The translations under genes were made by a program, and so were the position numbers. A DNA stretch of 64,000 nt, taken from positions 1 through 64,000 of the forward strand of contig NZ_VIAQ01000011.1 of assembly GCF_006546655.1 (NCBI RefSeq). Reading direction: 5' to 3'. Positions 36,277-46,813 of the stretch are shown here, in pieces. The notes beneath the pieces were generated by a model. The model searched no databases, was not told the origin of the DNA, and was given only the letters and a program-made list of their open reading frames with translations. Source of the stretch: Methanolobus vulcani. GTDB lineage: Archaea > Halobacteriota > Methanosarcinia > Methanosarcinales > Methanosarcinaceae. Each line of letters opens with the position of its first letter. Positions within the stretch are counted from its first letter, which is position 1.

Positions 36277-38704
36277 ATACATCGTATCCATCTTTTATAG
36301 GTAATGAAAAGTAAAATGTAGCTCCGTTATTAAGTTCACTCTCCGCCCAGACATCTCCGCCATGCCTTTTTGCTATACGCTGGACAATGGCAAGTCCCAC
36401 TCCTGTTCCCGGGAATTCTTTCTCGCTATGCAAACGCTGGAATATACCAAATAGCTTATGAGAATATTTAGGATCAAAACCCACACCGTTATCCTTTACA
36501 TAATAAACATTCATTCCATCTTCAGTGTAAGCTCCTACATCTATGACACTTTTGTCCCGTGATGAACTATATTTGATGGCGTTGGAAATCAAATTGATCC
36601 ATACTTGTTTAATCAGAGATGAGTCTGCATAGCTGTCCGGCAAATCAGAAACATTGAATTCAATATTATTGCTGTTTTGATTTGTCATCAGGTCATTGTA
36701 AACTGAATTTACCATTATGTTCATGTTTACAGGAGTTAAATGCATCTTATTTCTTCCAATCCTGGAAAGACCCAGAAGGTCCGTAATTAGCTTGTCCATT
36801 TTCTGTGTATTTGTCCTTATCACATTGAGTAGACGCTTTCCTTCATCATCTAAAAGTTCCACATAATCCTCTAATATGATCCTTGAAAAACCATCTATGG
36901 CACGTAAAGGAGCGCGCAGGTCATGAGATACGGAATAAGTAAACGCTTCAAGCTCTTTGTTAGCTTTCTCAAGCTCAGATGTACGTTCAGCAACGCGTTT
37001 CTCGAGTTCTGCGTTCAGCTTTCTGACCTCGATCTCAGCCAGCTTACGTTCCGTGATCTTCTGGGACACACCGACAACGATATTCTCTTCAAGCCTATAT
37101 GCATTAACAATAAAGTATTCATTTAGTTCCTCGGAATATATTTCAACACTGACAGGGATTCCGGTAATTGCCACCTCCCTATGCAGATCCAGTAAAGTGT
37201 TTTCCCTTTTTTCAATCCCGGGATATACTTCAGTCACACGCTTTCCTACTACATCTTCAGCTTTTAATCCTATATTCTTTTCAAATGAACTGTTAACATC
37301 CAAAAATACATAATCAATTGGACGTCCGTTTTCATCAGGAACCATTTCCGTTATCACGACTTCACTTATGTTGTTCTCAAAAAGGCCACGATACTTCTTT
37401 TCACTCTTCCTTATAGCTTCTTCTGCCTCTTTGTTTGCGGTTATGTCCCTCACACTTGCAAGGATATATCTTTCCCCGTTAAGTTCCATAGGTCTGGCAT
37501 TTATGTCTACAGGGAATTCCCTTCCATCTCTGGTAATATGCACCCACTGGAACTGCATCCCATTTTTCAGGATATCTTCCATAGGTGAACTGGCGGGATC
37601 TCGCATTGAAGGAGCGGAAAGGTCACAGGCAACCATTTCCAGCAATTCGTCTCTGGTGTAACCATAAAGCTCCATAGCAACCGTATTCGCATCCATTATC
37701 CTGCTATCTTCGGCCACAAGGAACACCGGGTCGGAGTTACTGTCGAACAACTGACGATACCTGCCCTCCGATTCACGAAGAGAGGCGGTGCGCTCTTCCA
37801 CCTCTGCTTTAAGGAAGATATCCCTGCTAAGGACAATGTAGACAAGCAGCGTCAAAAGAAGGGAAATGATCAATCCGCCTTTTTGGAACAGACCCAGCGG
37901 TCCCTCTATAGATGCCGACCAGCCTTCAGAGGGAACAGCAGCCAGTTCCCAGTTGCCTTCCGGAAGTGAGACCTGATAAACAGAAGGAGATCGAAGTAAC
38001 GTATCATTAGAACCAAATAATGTTTGTCCAGAGAGACCCTGTAAAGATATATCAAAATCATCACCTATGTCGGTCAGTCCGGAATTCGCAATCATAGAAG
38101 GGAAATCAAGGGATAGTACTGCAATCCCCCATAATGAACCGTTTATATAGATGGCTCTTCTTGCAACTACTGCCATATCACCCTCTTGAAGTTCACATGG
38201 ATCGGACACCACCGTTCTGCCTGTTCGAATGGTCTCCTGCAAAGCAGCCTTTCTGGCAGGATCCTCATCATTCATAAGATTATTAAAGGTCCTGCAGTAC
38301 CCTGCCGCATTGCATGAATGCGGATACACATATGATTCATTGGACACCGGGAATAATCGTATCATCCGTATTACCGATGAACCGGAATAGATACCCGAGG
38401 CAAATATCTCAAAATTTTCATCCAATTCCTCCTTTGAAGGATTTGCCTCTACAAAAGAACCCATGCCTTCCAGATGGGAAGTACTGTGACCTATTATACT
38501 CGATAAAGAATCACCATACGGTGCCAGCTGCACCTCTACCTGCGTATGCTGGTCATTGAGAAGATCAGCCTGGTATATAGCACAGGCATGCCACCATATG
38601 AGCAGGGATATAACCAGGGTTACGGATGCACAAAAAAATGCCATGCGGTTACGAATGATATAGGACACGAAACCCGAATTCTTCCGTGGTTTACTTGCTT
38701 CCAA
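36266..38704 (-). CDS. CHASE-PAS-PAS membrane histidine kinase
   Basis: 812 residues. Membrane segment 1 (about 17-38), external CHASE-type sensor domain (about 45-265), segment 2 (about 275-295), two PAS domains (roughly 310-435 and 440-560, with PAC ends LASVRDITANKEA and VGVSQKITERKLA), a coiled coil, HisKA with His in YSVSHDLRAPLRAID near residue 593, and HATPase with YVKDNGVGFDPKY and GTGVGLAIVQRI. Starts at TTG with AGGGG upstream. Top of a three-gene relay; ligand unknown. Confidence 0.9.
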   Translation of the reverse strand: MEASKPRKNSGFVSYIIRNRMAFFCASVTLVISLLIWWHACAIYQADLLNDQHTQVEVQLAPYGDSLSSIIGHSTSHLEGMGSFVEANPSKEELDENFEIFASGIYSGSSVIRMIRLFPVSNESYVYPHSCNAAGYCRTFNNLMNDEDPARKAALQETIRTGRTVVSDPCELQEGDMAVVARRAIYINGSLWGIAVLSLDFPSMIANSGLTDIGDDFDISLQGLSGQTLFGSNDTLLRSPSVYQVSLPEGNWELAAVPSEGWSASIEGPLGLFQKGGLIISLLLTLLVYIVLSRDIFLKAEVEERTASLRESEGRYRQLFDSNSDPVFLVAEDSRIMDANTVAMELYGYTRDELLEMVACDLSAPSMRDPASSPMEDILKNGMQFQWVHITRDGREFPVDINARPMELNGERYILASVRDITANKEAEEAIRKSEKKYRGLFENNISEVVITEMVPDENGRPIDYVFLDVNSSFEKNIGLKAEDVVGKRVTEVYPGIEKRENTLLDLHREVAITGIPVSVEIYSEELNEYFIVNAYRLEENIVVGVSQKITERKLAEIEVRKLNAELEKRVAERTSELEKANKELEAFTYSVSHDLRAPLRAIDGFSRIILEDYVELLDDEGKRLLNVIRTNTQKMDKLITDLLGLSRIGRNKMHLTPVNMNIMVNSVYNDLMTNQNSNNIEFNVSDLPDSYADSSLIKQVWINLISNAIKYSSSRDKSVIDVGAYTEDGMNVYYVKDNGVGFDPKYSHKLFGIFQRLHSEKEFPGTGVGLAIVQRIAKRHGGDVWAESELNNGATFYFSLPIKDGYDVYGE

Positions 38705-39018
38705 TCTAACCCCTGTCCTTTATTTTCCTGTACCTGAAGTATCCATTCTGTTAGTTAAATGAGTGAATTAAGCCTGCATACATCCCTTTTGCAAAAATAG
38801 AAAGCATTAAAGAGAACATTTGATACCACTTTATTCAATTGCTGAAATATTGTGTGTTTATATAAATAAATTTTTCCAAATGTTTTTTTGCAGTCACGAT
38901 GAATTAAGCACTGATTTTTGGAATGATATCGATAATTACCTCAAATCCTGACATTTAAAGAGAACAGATAAATAGAGTAAAATAGATGTAATGAGTAGCA
39001 TTGTTCTACCATTATCAT
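38705..39018. other. Intergenic region with promoters for the kinase operon and tRNA-Cys
   Basis: No gene is seen. A TATA-like TTTATATAAAC on the minus strand (about 38854-38866) would serve the CHASE kinase, leaving a leader of roughly 130 nt. AT-rich sequence on the plus strand just before the tRNA (about 38950-38990) holds candidate TATA elements for tRNA-Cys and cysS. Confidence 0.4.
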
Positions 39019-39091
39019 GCCGAGATGACAGAGTGGCTAATGTGACCGCCTGCAGAGCGGTTTTTCGGGAGTTCGAATCTCTCTCTCGGCA
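39019..39091 (+). tRNA. tRNA-Cys (GCA)
   Basis: Full cloverleaf: acceptor GCCGAGA/TCTCGGC (39019-39025/39084-39090), D arm with GG and the ACAG/ATGT pairing, anticodon stem ACCGC/GCGGT around loop CTGCAGA giving anticodon GCA, variable loop TTTTC, T arm GGGAG-TTCGAAT-CTCTC. The base after the acceptor stem (39091) is A, while tRNA-Cys normally carries U73. CCA is not encoded. cysS begins 24 bp downstream. Confidence 0.93.
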
Positions 39092-39114
39092 TATTTATTT
39101 ATCAGGGTGTTACT

Positions 39115-40551
39115 GTGGCGCTTAGAGTTTACAATACATTGACAAGAGAAACAGAGGATTTTGTACCTCTTCATGGAAAGAAGGTGAATATGTATGTTTG
39201 CGGACCCACGGTGTATGACCACTGCCACCTGGGACACGCCAGAAGTTATGTTTCTTTTGATGTAATCAGACGCTACCTTATCTACAAGGGATATGACGTA
39301 AATTATGTATCCAATATCACTGATGTCGATGACAAGGTAATAAACAGAGCAAAGGAAAGCGGAGAAGATACCTTTGAACTTTCAAGGAAGTTCACCGCAT
39401 CTTTTGAAGAAGATATGCATGCTCTTGGGGTAATGGAACCAGATACACGTCCCAAAGTGACAGAGCATATAGAGGACATCATTGACACCGTTGCCCTGCT
39501 TATTGAGAAGGGGGCTGCTTATTCAACCCCTAAAGGGAACGTATATTATGACCTTGAAAAGTCTGCAGACAGAATTGGCATATTAAGCCACCAGACCGTT
39601 GAAGGCTTAATGGAAGGTTCCGGGTGTCGGATCGATGTTGAGGATGATAAACGATACCAGCTTGATTTTGCACTCTGGAAAAGATCTCCTGAGAATGAAA
39701 CCAGATGGGACAGCCCCTGGGGCAGAGGCAGACCGGGATGGCACATTGAATGTTCTGTTATGTCCATGAAATACTGCTCAGAACAACTGGACATCCACGG
39801 TGGCGGACTTGATCTGATTTTCCCACATCATGAAGCAGAGATACACCAGTCCGAAAGCTGTACTGGAATGCATCCTTTCAGTAAATACTGGATGCATAAC
39901 GGTTTTCTGACTATCGATAAAGAGAAGATGTCAAAGTCTCTTGGGAATTTCTTTACCATAAAAGAAGTGCTTGCTAAATTCCCCCCAGGAACTATCAGGT
40001 TCTTCATTGTTTATACTCACTACAGAAGTACCATTGATTTTAGTGAGGAGGCACTGGTAGAAGCCGCAAAGGCAAGAAAGAGATTATTGAACACGATCTC
40101 AAACGTAAAACATGCGGTCTCTGAAGCATCAGATAACGATGATGATTGTGGTCTTTCAGAACTCATAGATGAAACAAGAACCGCATTTGTTGAATCAATG
40201 GATGATGATTTCAATACCAGAGAAGCAATTGGAAATTTTTTTGTATTCAGCCGCAAGATCAATTCCATAATAACGGATGAAAAACCCGGAAAAGCTGAAC
40301 TTGAAAATGTACTGGGTTTTTTTACAGAAATAAACAATGTACTTGGGATCTTTGAAGATGATAGTAAAAAGACATCCGAAAAGGAAAGTAGTGACCTTTC
40401 GGATGAGGAAATCAGGGAACTGATAGAACTCAGGGAAAAAGCACGTATTGACAGGGATTGGGCAACAGCAGATTCTATACGGGATGAGTTTAAAGAAAAA
40501 GGAATTATCATAGAGGACGGGAAAGAAGGAGTGAGATGGAGAAGAATATAA
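39115..40551 (+). CDS. cysS: Cysteinyl-tRNA synthetase
   Basis: 478 residues, class I. MYVCGPTVYDHCHLGHARSY holds a zinc Cys and the HIGH motif; further zinc ligands lie in WHIECSVM and HHEAEIHQSE; KMSKS is exact in KEKMSKSLGN. Start is a GTG at 39115. Its position next to tRNA-Cys suggests joint transcription. Some relatives instead or additionally make Cys-tRNA by the SepRS/SepCysS route; those genes are not here. Confidence 0.95.
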   Translation: MALRVYNTLTRETEDFVPLHGKKVNMYVCGPTVYDHCHLGHARSYVSFDVIRRYLIYKGYDVNYVSNITDVDDKVINRAKESGEDTFELSRKFTASFEEDMHALGVMEPDTRPKVTEHIEDIIDTVALLIEKGAAYSTPKGNVYYDLEKSADRIGILSHQTVEGLMEGSGCRIDVEDDKRYQLDFALWKRSPENETRWDSPWGRGRPGWHIECSVMSMKYCSEQLDIHGGGLDLIFPHHEAEIHQSESCTGMHPFSKYWMHNGFLTIDKEKMSKSLGNFFTIKEVLAKFPPGTIRFFIVYTHYRSTIDFSEEALVEAAKARKRLLNTISNVKHAVSEASDNDDDCGLSELIDETRTAFVESMDDDFNTREAIGNFFVFSRKINSIITDEKPGKAELENVLGFFTEINNVLGIFEDDSKKTSEKESSDLSDEEIRELIELREKARIDRDWATADSIRDEFKEKGIIIEDGKEGVRWRRI

Positions 40552-40617
40552 TCATAAAAAACATAAAAAACCCTCATTTCATCATAAATAACTAATCAAC
40601 CTAAATGTCCTGTAGAC

Positions 40618-41277
40618 TTAGCTTTCGTGCAAAAATGCATTGATCTTGTTCACTGCATCCCCTGCATTTTCAGCATAAATATCCGCGCCAATCCTGTCAG
40701 CCCACTCCTGAGTAACAGGTGCACCACCAACCATTGTTTTTACATTGTTCCTGAGACCTGCATCAGTGAGTTGCTCCTCTATGCGTATCTGATTGATCAT
40801 CGTAATGCTCATGAGTGCTGAAGAGGCTATTACATCTGCGTTTACTTCCTTTGCCTTTTTTACATAATGTTCTATGGGCACATCCCTACCAAGATCCACT
40901 ACATCATATCCTGCAATCGTGAGAGCCGTTGCGACAATATCCTTTCCTACGGAATGGATGTCCCCTTCAATTGTGCCAATAACAACTGTGCCCTTAAAAT
41001 TAAGTTTAGCACCCAACTTTTCTATTTCAGGTGAAAGAATAGACATTGCTGCCTGTATTGCATCAACTGCTGCAAGCATATGAGGGAGGAACAATTTACC
41101 TGCTGCAAACTGTTCACCTACATCTGCCATAGCCTCTGTGAACCCTTCCTCAATGAGCTCTAAAGGATCAACACCTGCTTCAAGGGCTTCTTTTGCAATC
41201 TTTTTTGCTGCTTGGTCATCAAAGTCCATGACGGCTTCTTTTGCCTTCGCAATAATCTCCTGATTTATGAGCATTGA
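40618..41277 (-). CDS. Methyltransferase corrinoid protein (MtmC/MtbC/MttC family)
   Basis: 219 residues. N-terminal helical methionine-synthase-like cap (EIIAKAKEAVMDFDDQAA) and a C-terminal B12 Rossmann domain with the cobalt-binding DIHSVGKDI (DxHxxG) near residue 115, then LGRDVP and VGGAPVT. This is the cognate corrinoid protein type used with methylamine methyltransferases. No MttB/MtbB/MtmB or pyl genes are nearby, so the substrate (mono-, di- or trimethylamine or another methyl donor) cannot be assigned. GGGTG precedes the ATG at 41277. Confidence 0.85.
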   Translation of the reverse strand, partial: SMLINQEIIAKAKEAVMDFDDQAAKKIAKEALEAGVDPLELIEEGFTEAMADVGEQFAAGKLFLPHMLAAVDAIQAAMSILSPEIEKLGAKLNFKGTVVIGTIEGDIHSVGKDIVATALTIAGYDVVDLGRDVPIEHYVKKAKEVNADVIASSALMSITMINQIRIEEQLTDAGLRNNVKTMVGGAPVTQEWADRIGADIYAENAGDAVNKINAFLHES

Positions 41278-41356
41278 AACACCCTTTGATTGTATTAACG
41301 CAACCTGCCTGGTGAAATCGAGATGTGAACGCAATCAATTAAGTTACTACAAAAAA

Positions 41357-41394
41357 TCATAATATATCATTAACTGGGTGCAATGTTTGCATTG
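41357..41394 (-). promoter_or_regulatory. Promoter and palindromic site upstream of the corrinoid protein gene
   Basis: On the minus strand a TATA-like TGATATATTATG (41359-41370) would place transcription start near 41340, giving a leader of about 60 nt. About 10-20 bp upstream of it lies a perfect palindrome CAATG-TTTG-CATTG (41381-41394), in the place expected for an activator site. Confidence 0.4.
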
Positions 41395-41561
41395 AATATG
41401 AATGTAAATAATAAAATTAGATACAAGTATCATTGTAACATTACAGCGTACTTGTAATAATAAGTCAGATCAGGAATAATTCTAAAAATCCTGATATGAA
41501 AAATCTCAATAACAAAAACAGATAGTTCATTCTAATGAACAGACATATTTAGAAATTAAAT

Positions 41562-42089
41562 CTAATCATTATAATCCTTATCGGATTTCGACACACTCTT
41601 AAGCCGGTTCACACCATCAATCTCATCGATGACATCAATAACAGCTTTTGGAACAAGAGATTTCCAGTCCTCGTCTTTTAGCATCCTTTTACGAATCTCA
41701 CTGCCAGAGTAACCTTTCCTCTGATACATTGGAGGTTGCTCTACCTGAATGCCTGATTCATTAAAAAGGCGCACAACAAGTGGGTTGTTAGAATAGACCA
41801 CATCAAATGGTGGTGTCATAGAAATAATATGAGAGACCCACACAGCATTTCTTTGCAGGTCTTCCAGAGGAATCGCGTAATGTTTAATGCCAGCATCCTC
41901 CAGAGCATGCTTGATCATCATTACGCGTTCACCTGCAGTAAAAGGATTCTTAGGCTCGTGGCTTTTCTGCGCACTGCCGATACCAATTACTACCTCATCA
42001 ACATCCCGGGCAATATCTTTTATTAAAGAGTAGTGTCCGAGATGAAATGGTTGGAAGCGTCCAATATAGAACGCTCTTCTCATGTGCAT
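41562..42089 (-). CDS. nadM: Nicotinamide-nucleotide adenylyltransferase (archaeal NadM)
   Basis: 175 residues. Makes NAD from NMN and ATP. YIGRFQPFHLGHYSLIKDI contains the (H/T)xGH nucleotidyltransferase motif; YSGSEIRKRML is the ISSTKxR-type motif of the family; IGSAQKSHEPKNPFTAGER is diagnostic of archaeal NadM. The ATG at 42089 gives the family N-terminus (MHMRRAFY); 20 further codons upstream overlap fpoF. A stop 3' of fpoF falls within the leader. Confidence 0.92.
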   Translation of the reverse strand: MHMRRAFYIGRFQPFHLGHYSLIKDIARDVDEVVIGIGSAQKSHEPKNPFTAGERVMMIKHALEDAGIKHYAIPLEDLQRNAVWVSHIISMTPPFDVVYSNNPLVVRLFNESGIQVEQPPMYQRKGYSGSEIRKRMLKDEDWKSLVPKAVIDVIDEIDGVNRLKSVSKSDKDYND

Positions 42090-42102
42090 ATGTGATAAAC
42101 CA

Positions 42103-43131
42103 TCAGTGAATGCCACATTCGTCGAATGAGAATTTCTCACAGACTTCAAGATAGTGACCTGAGTTGTTATCGTGTTTCATCTGAGCAAGTTTCTTGACCA
42201 GGTCAATTCCAGGCTTCGGATCTTCCATAATCTCTACTTTGTCTTTTACAAGTTCAAAGATCTTCTTACCTGTTTCCGTGCGTATGAAGACACTGTTCCA
42301 TCCTTCCGGAGCACCGACAGATCCCAATGATATATCAGCAGATACGGAAGTATAGTCACAGCAGTGGTGGCAGGGGTTTCTTGCGTGAGGAGCGACTTCA
42401 GGAATCTTCACTGTATGTTCCTCACCGTCCTTTGTGATGTTCCAGAACTTACCTTTGTTGAAGTTCATCTTAACTACATCTTCAAGCTGGAGGTTCATTA
42501 TTTCAGGAACGATCTTCTCTGTCATTACATCATGATAGAAACTTTCCATGCACAGAAGACCAAGGATAACAACAATCTTGTCATTGTTATTCTCTAAAAG
42601 GAGACGTGCGCCATGTGCCTGGCAGGGTACACCAATTACACCGATCTTGTCATACTTCTCAAAAGGTTCCCTGAGAGCTGAAAGAACTGAATCGTAAGTA
42701 TATTTGGTACCTGTTGTCCTGTCAACATCTTCCGGCTTGGTCATAAGTATAAGCTCAGTACCCCATTTATCATCTTTGGCGATACCAACAATGCAATCTA
42801 CTGTACCGGTTTCAAGCAAAGCCTTTGCAAGAATAGAAGTTACACCACCATCCTGGCCTTTTATGGTACTCTTTGCTCCAAAGAACTCTTTTACATTTGC
42901 AAATTCGTCTTCTACATATCCGTCAATTACAGGACAGAGTCGTGCGCATGTGAGACACTGCTCACATACGTCAGGTGCTGCACCTTTGACGTAGTATTCT
43001 AAATTATCAGGGTCACGGACTTCTGCATGCTTGTTCATAACAATTGCACCAGCAGGACATGCTGAAACGCATGCCCCACAAGCAGTACAGACGTCGTGCT
43101 CAATGACCTCTAATATTTTTGGATGGGCCAT
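42103..43131 (-). CDS. fpoF: F420H2 dehydrogenase subunit FpoF
   Basis: 342 residues, FrhB/FpoF family. Two complete ferredoxin sets (CTACGACVSACP near residue 16 and CEQCLTCARLCP near 56), then the F420-binding FrhB domain with GQDGGVTSILAKALLE and GVPCQAHGARLL. It oxidises F420H2 and feeds the membrane Fpo complex or reduces ferredoxin/soluble carriers. Placement directly downstream of mer is the known Methanosarcina arrangement and supports FpoF rather than other FrhB homologues. Confidence 0.92.
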   Translation of the reverse strand: MAHPKILEVIEHDVCTACGACVSACPAGAIVMNKHAEVRDPDNLEYYVKGAAPDVCEQCLTCARLCPVIDGYVEDEFANVKEFFGAKSTIKGQDGGVTSILAKALLETGTVDCIVGIAKDDKWGTELILMTKPEDVDRTTGTKYTYDSVLSALREPFEKYDKIGVIGVPCQAHGARLLLENNNDKIVVILGLLCMESFYHDVMTEKIVPEIMNLQLEDVVKMNFNKGKFWNITKDGEEHTVKIPEVAPHARNPCHHCCDYTSVSADISLGSVGAPEGWNSVFIRTETGKKIFELVKDKVEIMEDPKPGIDLVKKLAQMKHDNNSGHYLEVCEKFSFDECGIH

Positions 43132-43158
43132 TAACTGCCTCCGACGTTATTTTCTCGT

Positions 43159-44522
<1,364 letters not shown>

Positions 44523-45839
44523 ATGTGTAAAAAAGTTACATTGCCCACAGCAGGGAAAATCGGCATGGCTGTATTTGTCATCTTCCTGTTTTCGATTATT
44601 GCAGCCAGCGTAGCATCCGGAGAGTCACAGGACAGATGGGAAAAAGTTCTTTTTGGAGAGTCAAATGATGCTGTTGGAGGCTATTGCGTTGAGCAAACCT
44701 CTGACGGAGGCTACGTACTAACCGGCTACTACCATAAACACTGGGAAGCAGGCGGGGAATTTCATCTCATTGAAGGTGCCTGCCTGATTAAAACCGCTGA
44801 AGATGGAACTTTTGAATGGTTGAAGGTTTTTAATGCCAGTAACGATGACACCGGACAATCCGTCAGACAGACATCCGACGGTGGGTACATCATAACCGGT
44901 TGTTATACGGGAGATGAGCGTGATGTCTGGCTCATCAAGACCGATGCCTCTGGGAATATGGAATGGAATACCACATTCGGCGGGGATAAAAATGATATAG
45001 GTTATTCCGTCGAGCAGACAACAGATGGCGGTTATATTGTTGCAGGTTCTACATCCTCTTACGGAGCCGGGGAAAATATCTGGCTCATTAAAACCAATTC
45101 ATCCGGTATCAAAGAATGGGATCGGGTATTTGGAAGAGGAGGATATCAAAATGGCAGATCCGTGCAGCAGACCACTGATGGCGGTTATATTATCGGAGGA
45201 GACTGGCTTGTAAAAACCGATTCTAAAGGGAATGAAGAATGGATAAAGGAAATTGAAGGGGAAGATGCCAGACAGACGGCGGATGGAGGTTACATCATAG
45301 CCGGGAGCGGTTATGATATCAAACTTACCAAGACCGATTCCGAAGGGAACGAAGAATGGAGCAGGAAATTAGCCGGTTCCGGGAAAGGGACATCCGTCAG
45401 ACAAACCACCGACGGAGGTTATATCATAGCCGGCTACGGTGGAGGTGATGGGTGGATTCCCTGTAGCATGGTACTTATCAAAACCGATTCTGAAGGGAAT
45501 AAGGAATGGGATCGCATATTTGGCGGTGACGGAGAAGACCGGGGATTTTCCGTCCGGCAGACCACCGACGGCGGATATATAATGACTGGAGCAACTAATT
45601 CGTACGGAGGTGGTGGAGAAGATGCACTGCTTATCAAAACCGATTCGAAAGGATACACCCGCAATGACAAAATTACTTTTATTTCAAGGACAGTATCCAG
45701 TTTAACTAACGCTGTATCCTATCTCTTGTTTATAGTAATTATATTAATTGCAACTCTGCTGTATTATCTTGCGCTCCCGCTTCTTATTATCCTGGTTCTA
45801 ATCCTGATTTATATGTGGAGAAAGCGCAAAAGTGAATAA
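44523..45839 (+). CDS. Secreted, membrane-anchored repeat (propeller-like) protein
   Basis: 438 residues. Signal segment (about 15-36), then at least seven repeats of roughly 45 residues with the core (Q)TTDGGYIIAG ... LIKTDSEGNEEW ... FGG, and a long hydrophobic C-terminal segment (about 395-430) ending in WRKRKSE. The repeats occur in many Methanosarcinales surface proteins and suggest a beta-propeller exposed at the cell surface. The third and fifth repeats are shortened. Function unknown. Confidence 0.75.
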   Translation: MCKKVTLPTAGKIGMAVFVIFLFSIIAASVASGESQDRWEKVLFGESNDAVGGYCVEQTSDGGYVLTGYYHKHWEAGGEFHLIEGACLIKTAEDGTFEWLKVFNASNDDTGQSVRQTSDGGYIITGCYTGDERDVWLIKTDASGNMEWNTTFGGDKNDIGYSVEQTTDGGYIVAGSTSSYGAGENIWLIKTNSSGIKEWDRVFGRGGYQNGRSVQQTTDGGYIIGGDWLVKTDSKGNEEWIKEIEGEDARQTADGGYIIAGSGYDIKLTKTDSEGNEEWSRKLAGSGKGTSVRQTTDGGYIIAGYGGGDGWIPCSMVLIKTDSEGNKEWDRIFGGDGEDRGFSVRQTTDGGYIMTGATNSYGGGGEDALLIKTDSKGYTRNDKITFISRTVSSLTNAVSYLLFIVIILIATLLYYLALPLLIILVLILIYMWRKRKSE

Positions 45840-46296
45840 TTCATTTTGCAGGTTTTTGCATCTGCTTCATTTCAGCCCTATGAGAGATACCGATCCCAAA
45901 ACGCATCAAACAAGATAAACTGACAGTAACTGCTCAATAGCATACAACATATATAGATACATAATAATCAAAAACTGTCAAACTTGTCTGATAATAGAAG
46001 ATTTCTACAGAGTCGAAATATACTGAATTCTTTAGATTCCTGATTGCGTCTGAAACATGTTTTGTATGGGGCAAGCTTTTCAAGTAAAGATATTTGGGCG
46101 TACAGTCTTGTAAAAAATTGTAGATTCACCGTTACAGATATATCCGGTAACGTTAGAAGAATTATTATCATATCTGCGGGGGATATTGATACATACACCT
46201 GTACATATCAATATTATGCAACTTATTAATTAGCATCTGCAGAAATGACGAACAGAAATATTTGCGAACAAACAACATATTGACAGAGTGATCGTC
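45840..46296 (+). promoter_or_regulatory. Long intergenic region with a palindrome before the DUF2180 operon
   Basis: No gene is supported. A 9-bp inverted repeat ATATTGATA (46183-46191) and TATCAATAT (46206-46214), with a 14-nt spacer, lies just upstream of a TATA-like TTATTAATT (about 46222-46230). A regulator of the downstream redox genes could bind there. Confidence 0.35.
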
Positions 46297-46536
46297 ATGA
46301 AATGCTTTGAATGTGCAAAAAATGGAAAAGACAGTGACACTGTTGCTGTCTGCATAATCTGCGGGAGAGGAGTTTGCAAGGACCACCTTGTAAGAGAAGA
46401 AACACCTGTATGGGAAGGTGAATACAGCATAAAGCTGAAATGCGGAATGGGAATTTCCTGTGACTACAAGGATGTACAGCACTGGAAGAAAGTGCTCTGT
46501 GTACCATGTCATGAAGCCCTGAAGGAGAACTACTAG
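46297..46536 (+). CDS. DUF2180 zinc-binding protein 1
   Basis: 79 residues, all about metal binding: CFECAKNGKD, CIICGRGVCKDH, MGISCDY and VPCHEAL give several CxxC/CxxH sites. Resembles the archaeal DUF2180 family. The ATG at 46297 follows GAGTGATC; the in-frame GTG at 46288 is part of that site. Followed 8 bp later by a related gene. Confidence 0.7.
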   Translation: MKCFECAKNGKDSDTVAVCIICGRGVCKDHLVREETPVWEGEYSIKLKCGMGISCDYKDVQHWKKVLCVPCHEALKENY

Positions 46537-46544
46537 GTGATATC

Positions 46545-46763
46545 ATGATGAAATGTTATGACTGCATGGAAGAGGGAAAAGATACAGAAGCAACATCCAT
46601 CTGTATTGCCTGTGGAAAAGGCCTCTGTAGCGATCACTGCAAGGAACTTGAACTCCCCGTATCCGTAGGACAGCCACCTCACGTTGAGAGGCTTCAAAAA
46701 GGATTGCCAAGGATTCTTTGCAAATACTGTTTTGAACAGACAATTGAAGACGCATTCGATTAA
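46545..46763 (+). CDS. DUF2180-like zinc-binding protein 2
   Basis: 72 residues, paralogue of the previous gene: [23 protein letters not shown] and LCKYCFEQ. Preceded by GGTGATATC and a double ATG, the second of which (46548) could also start. Tandem arrangement suggests duplication, with each protein possibly binding zinc or partnering the redox proteins that follow. Confidence 0.7.
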   Translation: MMKCYDCMEEGKDTEATSICIACGKGLCSDHCKELELPVSVGQPPHVERLQKGLPRILCKYCFEQTIEDAFD

Positions 46764-46813
46764 TCGGGATGGCAACATTCCTGATTTTATTAATAAATGG
46801 GAGGAGAAGAGAT

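Noticed and set aside
46044-46229. Open frames on both strands in the long gap before the DUF2180 genes
   Set aside because: No ribosome-binding site, no recognisable domain, and AT-rich composition like the surrounding intergenic DNA.
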